A DNA stretch of 11,462 nt from Oscillospiraceae bacterium (GTDB lineage Bacteria; Bacillota_A; Clostridia; Monoglobales; WRBX01): contig WRBX01000012.1 in NCBI GenBank assembly GCA_009784335.1, positions 1-11,462 of the forward strand. Reading direction: 5' to 3'. Both the position numbers and the translations under genes were made by a program. Positions 5,844 to 11,462 of this stretch are shown one piece after another. A model generated the notes under the pieces. The model saw only the letters and a list, made by a program, of their open reading frames with translations, was not told the DNA's origin and did not search any database. The stretch's first letter is position 1. The number at the start of each line of letters is the position of its first letter.

Positions 5844-8066
5844 AATCTCCCCCTGCGTCTGCGCGATTTCCCTATATTCCTTGCACCTGCTAATCAGTTG
5901 CTTATGCGTGCCCTTGCCAATCATGCGGCCCTCATCGAGCACGATAATTTGGTCGGCATCTTTTATCGTCGAAATGCGCTGCGCCACAATAATCAGCGTT
6001 TTGCCCTTCATCTCCGCCCGAAGCGCCTTGCGCAAATCGCGGTCGGTTTTCATATCAAGCGCCGAGAACGAATCATCAAAAATATAAATCGGCGCATCTT
6101 TCACCAGCGCGCGCGCAATCGAAAGCCGCTGTCGCTGCCCGCCCGAGAAGTTGGCGCCGCCCTGCGAAACGGCCTCCTCACCCTTGGCCAAGCGCTTTTC
6201 AATAAACTTGCTCGATTGCGAAATTTTAAGCGCCTCAAAAATTCTTATACTATCAGCATTTTTATCGGCCAGCTGCATATTAGAAACGATATCCCCGGTA
6301 AACAAAAAGCCCTTTTGCGGCGCAAACCCAATATTCGCGCGCAGCTTTTTGATATCCAGCCGCCGCACATCCTCGTGCCCCACCATCACTTTGCCCTCGG
6401 TTGCATCATAATATCGCAAAATCAGGTTGACGAGAGTCGATTTGCCCGAACCCGTCGCCCCGATAATCGCCGTCGTTTTGCCCGGCTCGGCCGTGAACGA
6501 AATATCGGAAAGTGCATTCACCTCCGCCCCGCCAAACCTAAACGAAACATTTTGGAATTCCACAATTCCCTTCTGATAAGGATTCATATCCCGCGTGGTG
6601 CGCGCATTTTTCACACTCGGGTTAGTGCGCAGCACTTCCTCAATCCGATTAGCGCTCACCATCGCCCGCGGCAGCTGGAAAAACATCATCGAAAGGAACA
6701 TAAAGCTCATAATAATCTGCATAGAATATTGCAAGAATGCAAGCATATCGCCCACCTGAATGGCGCTTTGCTCGATTTGCTTTGCGCCCACCCAAATCAC
6801 CACCAGCGAAATCCCGTTCATCACAAACATCAAAACCGGCATCAAAGTGGAGATTCCGATTCCGATTGACTTCATATTATCAGCCATATCGCTATTAGCA
6901 TCGTCGAACCTCTGCTTTTCGAAAAACTTATTAGAGAACGCGCGAATTACCATAATTCCCGATAAATGCTCGCGAACGATGAGGTTGATTCTGTCCATAA
7001 ATTTCTGCATCAACTTGAATTTTGGCACAATCCAAATCACAGCGATGCACACAATTAGGATGATTATGGCGCATGCCAACGCAATTATCCAGGTCATGCT
7101 AGGTGCAGTAGCATAAGCCAAAATCGCGCCGCCGGCAATCATCATCGGCGCATAAAGCAGCATGCGAAGGCCCATCGAGAGAAAATCTTGAACCTGCTTC
7201 ACATCATTTGTGGCGCGCGTAATCAAGGTTGAAGTGGGCAGATTATCAAGCTCCGAATTGGAAAACGACAAAACTTTATCGAAAACTCGCTGGCGTGTGC
7301 GCCGCGCAACCTTAGCCGCAACTCGTGCGATAATAAAGCCGACAGTCACCGCGCAAAGCCCGCTGATAAAGGCGAATAGCAACATCAGCATACCATTTCG
7401 CCAAATAAACCGGCGCTGCATATCAGCTTTTGAAATTCCCAGCTCAGAGAGAAATAGCCCGGCAAACACGCTACCCGTCTGCCTTTTCACCACATCATCC
7501 AGCGCGGCAGTTTTCCGATAAGCATCTTCAATCACGCTTTGCGGAATCATATTAAGCTGCGGCTGCAAAATGTAAAAATCGGAAATGGCGAATTCATCGA
7601 ATTTAATCTCGCCAATATCATAAGAAGTGGTTTTGGAAAAACTCTGCATCGCGAAAATGAAATTCCATGCAATATCGCCAAAAGCGCCGTCTAACTCTTC
7701 GATTTGCGCCTTGGTTAAATCATTTCGCTTGATATAAATCCGCAGCTCCTCGCCGCCTAGTGGCCGCCCCTCTTTATAGAATTGTTCGCGCGAACGGTCA
7801 ATATCGCCGTCCATGCCCAACACATAATAACTGCCTATTTTAAGCCGCCAATCGGGAGTCATAAAAGTGCGGCAAAGTTCCATCCCCTGCTGACTCATGT
7901 AATCCGGAGCGGCATGCTCAATGCCCTGCTGCTGAATGCCGATATTCACGATGTTGGACATAATCTTAGGCAACAACAAATCAGAAAGCGCATTAAAAAA
8001 TAAAACAAAGGCAATAACAAATATCGCCATTTTATGCGGCCTAAGGAGTTTAAGTATGGTTCGCAA
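5841..8066 (-). CDS. Heterodimeric ABC exporter, subunit with degenerate site (TM287-like)
   Basis: A 741-residue half-transporter. The first helix (about 12-35) is followed by a hydrophilic extracytoplasmic insert of about 165 residues (roughly 45-210) before the second helix at about 227-248; large inserts here are seen in some Firmicute members. The ATPase domain has Walker A GATGSGKST (536-544), signature FSGGQ (640-644) and Walker B IYIFDD, with Asp665 where a catalytic Glu is normal. The H-loop reads AQR, with Gln696 in place of His. Both changes mark the non-hydrolysing composite site of asymmetric exporters such as TM287/288. Its partner is 2672-4474, unusually separated from it by three genes. 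The start is a TTG at 8066, six bases after GGAG; it gives RTILKLLRPHK, the usual family N-terminus, whereas the first ATG (Met13) would cut into helix 1. Confidence 0.9.
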   Translation of the reverse strand: MRTILKLLRPHKMAIFVIAFVLFFNALSDLLLPKIMSNIVNIGIQQQGIEHAAPDYMSQQGMELCRTFMTPDWRLKIGSYYVLGMDGDIDRSREQFYKEGRPLGGEELRIYIKRNDLTKAQIEELDGAFGDIAWNFIFAMQSFSKTTSYDIGEIKFDEFAISDFYILQPQLNMIPQSVIEDAYRKTAALDDVVKRQTGSVFAGLFLSELGISKADMQRRFIWRNGMLMLLFAFISGLCAVTVGFIIARVAAKVARRTRQRVFDKVLSFSNSELDNLPTSTLITRATNDVKQVQDFLSMGLRMLLYAPMMIAGGAILAYATAPSMTWIIALACAIIILIVCIAVIWIVPKFKLMQKFMDRINLIVREHLSGIMVIRAFSNKFFEKQRFDDANSDMADNMKSIGIGISTLMPVLMFVMNGISLVVIWVGAKQIEQSAIQVGDMLAFLQYSMQIIMSFMFLSMMFFQLPRAMVSANRIEEVLRTNPSVKNARTTRDMNPYQKGIVEFQNVSFRFGGAEVNALSDISFTAEPGKTTAIIGATGSGKSTLVNLILRYYDATEGKVMVGHEDVRRLDIKKLRANIGFAPQKGFLFTGDIVSNMQLADKNADSIRIFEALKISQSSKFIEKRLAKGEEAVSQGGANFSGGQRQRLSIARALVKDAPIYIFDDSFSALDMKTDRDLRKALRAEMKGKTLIIVAQRISTIKDADQIIVLDEGRMIGKGTHKQLISRCKEYREIAQTQGEI

Positions 8067-8096
8067 GGGTTGCTCCTACAAATGCTTCCCCCATTA

Positions 8097-8126
8097 TTGA
8101 CAATAGTAATAAATTTTAAGTAATAT
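8097..8126 (+). promoter_or_regulatory. Promoter for AI-2E permease-ftsY
   Basis: TTGACA (8097-8102), an 18-base spacer, TAATAT (8121-8126). The predicted start is near 8133, giving a leader of about 165 bases that contains the whole 8158-8281 palindrome. It overlaps the oppositely directed exporter promoter. Confidence 0.6.
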
Positions 8127-8131
8127 GTCAA
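8103..8131 (-). promoter_or_regulatory. Promoter for the exporter operon
   Basis: On the minus strand TTGACA (8131-8126), a 17-base spacer, TACTAT (8108-8103). The predicted start is near 8096, about 30 bases before the TTG start codon. ATTGACA and TGTCAAT flank the region as an imperfect dyad, so it may also be an operator. Confidence 0.65.
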
Positions 8132-8157
8132 TGTTAAGAAAAACAACGCTACCGCTA

Positions 8158-8287
8158 AGCACACAGATGACACAGATTGCCTACGGCAATGCACAGATAA
8201 ACACAGATAAAATATATTAAAAAAATCTGTGTAAATCTGTGCGCGAAGCGTCTGTGTATTCGCGAAGCGAATCTGTGTGCTAAAAAA
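8158..8287 (+). repeat. Large palindromic ATCTGTG element, including copy B
   Basis: Outer arms AGCACACAGAT (8158-8168) and ATCTGTGTGCT (8271-8281) are a perfect 11-bp inverted repeat. Inner arms at 8191-8208 and 8225-8242 pair at 16 of 18 positions around a 16-base loop. Each side also has its own mini-hairpin: ATTGCC-TAC-GGCAAT (8176-8190) and ATTCGC-GAA-GCGAAT (8258-8272). The right side, 8225-8287, is repeated at 2609-2671. The element ends directly before the AAGGAG of the permease gene. Confidence 0.85.
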
Positions 8288-8298
8288 AGGAGCCGCCA

Positions 8299-9411
8299 AT
8301 GACCGAAACTATAAAAGCCTTCCTAACCAAATACCTTAAAATGTGGATATTCCTCGGGTATGCGGGAATAATTTATGTCGCCTATTATGCGCTGATGCAC
8401 TGGGCGCCTTATGTAATCTCGCTGCTTCTGCCGTTTTTAATGGCGATTTTTGTGGCACTGATTACCTCGCCGCTCGAGCGATTCTTCGAGAAAAAATGCA
8501 AAATCCCGCGAACAGTAGCATCAGTAATAGCCTGGTTTATCGCGCTTTTAATCTTTTCAACCGTAGTCGGTTTCCTTATCTACAAACTTATCGGAATTAT
8601 TATAAGCTTCGCTGAAAACTCCGCGTTCTACACCGAAAAAATCGCCGACACCGCTGCATATTGGCAAAGCCTCTTCAACACCTGGCGCGGCAGTTTGCCC
8701 GATGATATAATCCAAAATGTCGATGCCGCAATCATCAGCCTCACCGGCACAGCGACTTCATGGGTAACGGGTTTTGCCGGAAACATCCTAAATAGTGTCA
8801 CAAATTGGGTAACCGCCGTGCCGATTTTCTTCATCACCTTGGTAGTTTATATCCTCGCTAGCTTTTTCATGTGCAAAGATTTCTCGCTGGTTAAGCGCTC
8901 GGTGGCCATTCAATTTTCAATCAAAACCCGCGAGCGAATCACGCAAATCAAAGATTCCGGCGTTAAAGCACTCGGGCGATATTTCCGCGGCCTGAGCATA
9001 ATGATTCTAATCGTCTATTGCGTGCTCACCACCGGCCTTCTCATCCTCGGAGTAAATAAAGCCTGGCTGGTGGCGATTTTCATCGCAATGATGGATGTTT
9101 TCCCAATCGTCGGCGCCGGCCTGGTGCTCGTGCCCTGGGGCATCTTCACGATTTTAATCACCGGCAACTGGTTCGTCGGCCTCGGCCTGATAATTCTCAG
9201 CATGGTCAACGCAACGATTCGGCAGCTGATTGAGCCGAAAGTAATGTCCAACGCCCTAGGCCTCCACCCGCTCGTCACCCTGCTCGCCGCCTTCATCGGC
9301 CTCAAAACCTTCGGATTCCTCGGCGCAATCACCTTCCCGATTTTCGTGCTGGTCATCCTCTCGCTCCAAAAAGCAGGATTGTTTACGATTTGGCGCGAAG
9401 ATGAAAAATAA
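8299..9411 (+). CDS. AI-2E family permease, YtvI-like
   Basis: A polytopic membrane protein of 370 residues in the AI-2E/PerM transporter family. Hydrophobic segments lie at about 15-33, 37-58, 72-95, 162-195 and 232-255, then a long C-terminal block of re-entrant and spanning segments. The family-typical features are the central hydrophilic stretch (residues about 100-160), DVFPIVGAGLVLVPWGIF (269-286), the RQLIEPKVM segment and LGLHPLVTLLAAFIGLKTFG. The last two closely resemble the sporulation-associated YtvI subgroup, though that is a family resemblance and not proof of a sporulation role. Substrates of most family members are unproven. The start follows AAGGAG (8288-8293) at five bases. 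ftsY follows after 30 bases, so they probably share a transcript. Confidence 0.9.
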   Translation: MTETIKAFLTKYLKMWIFLGYAGIIYVAYYALMHWAPYVISLLLPFLMAIFVALITSPLERFFEKKCKIPRTVASVIAWFIALLIFSTVVGFLIYKLIGIIISFAENSAFYTEKIADTAAYWQSLFNTWRGSLPDDIIQNVDAAIISLTGTATSWVTGFAGNILNSVTNWVTAVPIFFITLVVYILASFFMCKDFSLVKRSVAIQFSIKTRERITQIKDSGVKALGRYFRGLSIMILIVYCVLTTGLLILGVNKAWLVAIFIAMMDVFPIVGAGLVLVPWGIFTILITGNWFVGLGLIILSMVNATIRQLIEPKVMSNALGLHPLVTLLAAFIGLKTFGFLGAITFPIFVLVILSLQKAGLFTIWREDEK

Positions 9412-9441
9412 CTATTCACTGCAAATGAAAGGAATAATTTC

Positions 9442-10590
9442 ATGCTAAGTTTCCTAAAAAACATTTTCTATAAAGTCGATGATGAGCTCTTCGAAACTCT
9501 CGAAGAATCCCTGATCCTCGCCGATTGCTCCGCCGCAACCGCGATGAGCCTCGTCGATGAATTAAAGCAATACGCAAAACAAAACAATATCCAAGATGCA
9601 AATGAGATTAAGGAGCACTTCAAATCTCAGTTGATTAAAATTCTAACTGATAAATCAAATGAACAAATCAAAAACTGCCAACTGTCAACTGTCAACTGTC
9701 AACTGGTAATCGGCGTCAACGGCGTAGGAAAAACCACCTCAATCGGCAAGCTCGCCCACCACTATAAGGAAATGGGCAAATCCGTGCTCCTCATCGCTGC
9801 CGACACTTTCCGCGCAGCCGCCACCGAGCAGCTGGAAATCTGGGCCGAGCGCGCCGGCGTGCCAATCGTCAAAGGCGAGCAGGGCGCCAACCCATCATCA
9901 GTCGTCTTCGATGGCATCAAATCCGCCCTGGCCAAAAACATTGATGTTATTCTAATCGACACCGCCGGCCGCCTCCACAATAAAAAAGACCTCATGGACG
10001 AGCTCGGGAAAATCCATAAGACGATTAACAAAGCGTTTCAGTTGACAGTTGACAGTCGACAGTCGACAGTAACTGATTTAGAAAACTGTGGGCTGCCAAC
10101 TGTCAACTGCCTACTGGTCCTCGATGGTTCCACCGGCCAAAACGCCCTAATGCAAGCAAAAGCCTTCGGCGAGGTCGTAGGGGGCGCCGCCCTCGGCGCC
10201 CCGCGGGCGGATGATATCCGCCCCTACAATGTTAATGAAAGCTTACTCCATGATGTAGGGGCGACCGCCCTCGGTCGCCCGCGGGCGATGGGGACCATCG
10301 CCCCTACAGCGCACGCGCCCACCCATTCCGTAGGGGCGCGCCTTGGTGCGCCCGACTTCGAAGAACCACATTCACCACTGTCAACTGTCAACTGTCAACT
10401 GCCTACTGGAGCCGGAATCGCCGGCATCATCCTCACCAAACTCGATTCCACCGCAAAAGGCGGCGCCGTAATATCCATCGCCCATGAGCAATCCATCCCC
10501 GTCCGCTTTGTCGGCACCGGCGAATCCATCACCGACCTCGCCCCCTTCAACCCCCACCGGTTTGTTGATGAAATTTTTGCAAATTCTTGA
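9442..10590 (+). CDS. ftsY: Signal recognition particle receptor FtsY with three in-frame repeat insertions
   Basis: The SRP receptor GTPase: it docks ribosome-SRP complexes at the membrane through a GTP-dependent dimer with Ffh. The 382-residue frame has no acidic A domain and starts in the N domain ([22 protein letters not shown], 13-34). The G domain shows GVNGVGKT (91-98), [11 protein letters not shown] (121-131), DTAGR (173-177), TGQNA (231-235), [10 protein letters not shown] (332-341) and GTGESITDL (358-366), so all GTPase motifs are intact. Three segments have no counterpart in the family: residues about 78-88, 200-224 and 246-325. They are written by AACTGTC heptamers and GTAGGGG hairpin elements, add about 115 residues and several cysteines (79, 86, 216, 223, 318), yet leave the frame open. 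AAAGGA at 9427-9432 sets the start. Removing the insertions would leave a compact FtsY of about 265 residues. It is probably functional, as an essential gene. Confidence 0.95.
   Translation: MLSFLKNIFYKVDDELFETLEESLILADCSAATAMSLVDELKQYAKQNNIQDANEIKEHFKSQLIKILTDKSNEQIKNCQLSTVNCQLVIGVNGVGKTTSIGKLAHHYKEMGKSVLLIAADTFRAAATEQLEIWAERAGVPIVKGEQGANPSSVVFDGIKSALAKNIDVILIDTAGRLHNKKDLMDELGKIHKTINKAFQLTVDSRQSTVTDLENCGLPTVNCLLVLDGSTGQNALMQAKAFGEVVGGAALGAPRADDIRPYNVNESLLHDVGATALGRPRAMGTIAPTAHAPTHSVGARLGAPDFEEPHSPLSTVNCQLPTGAGIAGIILTKLDSTAKGGAVISIAHEQSIPVRFVGTGESITDLAPFNPHRFVDEIFANS
9673..9707 (+). repeat. AACTGTC heptamer array 1 in ftsY
   Basis: Five consecutive units: AACTGCC, three AACTGTC, AACTGGT. They encode [12 protein letters not shown] immediately before the beta strand that leads into the P-loop. 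Confidence 0.9.
10039..10117 (+). repeat. AACTGTC heptamer array 2 in ftsY, palindromic
   Basis: Left arm of inverse units (CAGTTGACAGTTGACAG, then CGACAGT variants), a short centre, then right arm CTGCCAACTGTCAACTG ending CCTACTGG. The arms can pair, giving the same layout as the unrelated-sequence element at 5741-5810. The array is fully translated (residues about 200-225). Confidence 0.85.
10177..10227 (+). repeat. GTAGGGG element, copy 1 in ftsY
   Basis: Bounded by GTAGGGG and CCCCTAC. Inside are two hairpins: GGGGCGCC-GCCCTC-GGCGCCCC and CGGGCGGAT-GAT-ATCCGCCC. Translated in frame as part of residues 246-262. Confidence 0.85.
10255..10307 (+). repeat. GTAGGGG element, copy 2 in ftsY
   Basis: Same orientation and layout as copy 1: GTAGGGGCGACC-GCCCTC-GGTCGCCC, then GGGCGATG...CATCGCCCCTAC. 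The first loop is the same GCCCTC as copy 1 while the stem bases differ in a paired way (GCC/GGC against ACC/GGT). Confidence 0.85.
10330..10356 (+). repeat. GTAGGGG element, half copy 3 in ftsY
   Basis: GTAGGGGCGCGCC-TT-GGTGCGCCCG: only the first hairpin is present, as in the 2494-2523 copy. Confidence 0.7.
10376..10409 (+). repeat. AACTGTC heptamer array 3 in ftsY
   Basis: CACTG followed by three TCAACTG units and the terminal variant CCTACTGG also seen at the end of array 2. It encodes [11 protein letters not shown], matching the peptide made by array 1, just before the strand leading to TKLD. Confidence 0.9.
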
Positions 10591-10616
10591 CAACCTCACG
10601 CCATCTATGATACATT
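10587..10616 (+). promoter_or_regulatory. Promoter for the 247-residue gene, overlapping the ftsY stop
   Basis: TTGACA at 10587-10592 contains the ftsY TGA stop. An 18-base spacer leads to TACATT at 10611-10616. A ribosome binding site, AGGGGAG, follows at 10635-10641. Confidence 0.6.
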
Positions 10617-10648
10617 CTTTTTAGTTAAAAACAAAGGGGAGATTTTTT

Positions 10649-11392
10649 ATGTCTAAAATTACGAATGAAAAAGAAATGTGGGAAAAACTAAAGGCAATAA
10701 ACGAAATTATCAAAACTGGTGGGCTGCCGGAAAATGCAACCCGCATAGAAAAAACTATCAAAGGATTTGTTTATTACACAGAAGGAAAAGCAGATCGTAT
10801 ATCTTATCTTGAGGGTTTAAGTTCAAAATTAGAAAAAGAGTATAGTTTGTTTTCATCAAAAGATAATGGCGGATGCATACCTGAATTAACCAATGAAACT
10901 TTTGAAATAGTAGATGACTTATGTGATTATTGCTATGAACAAGGAATCATAAAAAAACCAAGCATTCCGCTAAAAGAAGCAAAGCAACGAGAACAACTGG
11001 ATATCGACTATCATGCTCGTGCAAAAGAAATGATTACAACTTTTGCCGAAGAACTCGCGCATCCGCTTTTGAATGGCAGTCAATTACCGTCAGGTGCAGC
11101 TTTCGAATTAGGCTCTAATGGATTGGCTTTTTCACCTTCAAAAACTGGCAAAGTATATAAGTTAGAAGTTTTGGATCCAAGTTGGCTGCGCGGTCTTGAT
11201 GAGTTTCCAAAAGATCCATACATAATTTTAGTAAGCGGCGGCAATAAGAGTATCAACATGAAAGAATTTGCCAAAGAAGCAGATAAAGCAACCAATAAAG
11301 TAATGTTCGATATGTATTATGAAATGAAAAATGAATATGAAAAAGTAATGGATAAAAATAAAATGAAAGATAAAGGCTTTTTACCACAATAA
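10649..11392 (+). CDS. Hypothetical soluble protein, 247 residues
   Basis: Not recognised. It is hydrophilic, lysine- and glutamate-rich, and without a signal peptide or membrane segment. Visible features are a helical N-terminal part (MWEKLKAINEIIKTGGLPENATRI), a CDYC pair in the segment FEIVDDLCDYCYEQGI (about 88-103), a central HARAKEMITTFAEELAHPLL helix, then a part with more turns and strands (about 140-200: GLAFSPSKTGKVYKLEVLD, PYIILVSGGNKSINMKEF), and a strongly helical, charged C-terminal tail (about 205-247) that could form a coiled coil. It has its own promoter, ribosome binding site and terminator, so it is a single-gene unit. Composition is AT-rich compared with ftsY, like the other genes of unknown function here, and fits an accessory gene. 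A CxxC pair could bind metal, but no second pair is present to complete a usual zinc site. Confidence 0.75.
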   Translation: MSKITNEKEMWEKLKAINEIIKTGGLPENATRIEKTIKGFVYYTEGKADRISYLEGLSSKLEKEYSLFSSKDNGGCIPELTNETFEIVDDLCDYCYEQGIIKKPSIPLKEAKQREQLDIDYHARAKEMITTFAEELAHPLLNGSQLPSGAAFELGSNGLAFSPSKTGKVYKLEVLDPSWLRGLDEFPKDPYIILVSGGNKSINMKEFAKEADKATNKVMFDMYYEMKNEYEKVMDKNKMKDKGFLPQ

Positions 11393-11398
11393 ATAATC

Positions 11399-11431
11399 AA
11401 AAGATGGTGCGAAAATGCCCCATCTTTTTTT
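11399..11431 (+). terminator. Intrinsic terminator after the 247-residue gene
   Basis: Stem AAAAGATGG / CCATCTTTT continued by GC/GC after one mismatch, loop GAAAAT, followed by a run of T residues (11425-11431). Confidence 0.85.
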
Positions 11432-11462
11432 ATTGCTAAAGCCCGCCCCAAACCACGCATTC

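Noticed and set aside
5898..6869. Open frame of 323 codons on the plus strand
   Set aside because: Antisense to the ATPase half of ABC subunit 1; rich in His, Arg and Asn, as expected for a shadow of a real gene, and no ribosome binding site.
8067..8298. Riboswitch or T-box in the permease leader
   Set aside because: No conserved riboswitch core or T-box sequence is visible, and the structure is explained by a repeat element present elsewhere in the window.
7946..8299. Minus-strand frame of 117 codons across the intergenic palindrome
   Set aside because: It runs through the repeat element and both promoters into the ABC gene in another frame; the peptide is composition-driven.
9015..9464. 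Minus-strand frame antisense to the permease
   Set aside because: A mirror of a strongly supported membrane protein gene, with no start signals.
9673..10409. CRISPR array or tRNA-like structure in the repeat-rich part of ftsY
   Set aside because: Units are 7 bases without unique spacers, and the hairpin elements lack any cloverleaf; the whole stretch is an open coding frame.
9442..10590. ftsY as a pseudogene broken by repeats
   Set aside because: The frame is uninterrupted over 382 codons and every catalytic motif before and after each insertion is kept, which is unlikely for a decaying gene.

Overview
The window looks like chromosomal DNA of an uncultured, Clostridia-like member of the Firmicutes (Bacillota). 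This is an inference from content: strong AGGAGG-type ribosome binding sites, a YtvI-like AI-2E family permease, a heterodimeric ABC exporter of the TM287/288 (BmrCD, LmrCD) type, a compact FtsY and a trimeric-type purine nucleoside phosphorylase. No rRNA or marker gene fixes the lineage. There are no tRNA, rRNA, CRISPR or transposase genes, and no gene-free stretch exceeds 300 bases.

Layout. (1) 1-1463, minus strand: a purine nucleoside phosphorylase gene followed without a gap by alanine racemase (alr, cut by the window edge). (2) 1537-2492, plus strand: a consensus promoter and two unrecognised genes, a 208-residue acidic protein and an 84-residue single-span membrane protein. (3) 2493-2671: a tail-to-tail intergenic stretch filled with repeat elements and a bidirectional terminator. 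(4) 2672-8066, minus strand: one operon running ABC subunit 1, a two-helix membrane protein, a HEPN toxin-like gene, an MNT nucleotidyltransferase (antitoxin-like), then ABC subunit 2. The two halves of the exporter are therefore separated by an AT-rich three-gene insert carrying a HepT/MntA-type pair. (5) 8097-8131: overlapping divergent promoters. (6) 8299-10590, plus strand: AI-2E family permease and ftsY. (7) 10649-11392: an unrecognised AT-rich gene with its own promoter and terminator.

The most striking property is the density of short interspersed repeats, several of them inside essential genes. Heptamer arrays of three sequence types (AACTGTC, TTAGGGA, TCATTTA), a GTAGGGGCG/CGCCCCTAC hairpin element and an ATCTGTG element recur. 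ftsY carries three in-frame insertions built of these repeats, adding roughly 115 residues in total. By family knowledge all three lie just before beta strands of the GTPase domain, on the face away from the nucleotide. alr carries a five-unit heptamer array over codons 134-145. The repeats also abut stop codons, fill intergenic spaces and form a large palindrome in the predicted leader of the permease-ftsY transcript.

Functionally the region mixes housekeeping genes (purine salvage, cell-wall D-alanine supply, SRP receptor) with an exporter operon that seems to have acquired a HEPN/MNT module. No single new pathway is evident. The candidates for something undescribed are the in-frame repeat insertions in ftsY and the toxin-antitoxin-like module lodged between two exporter subunits.
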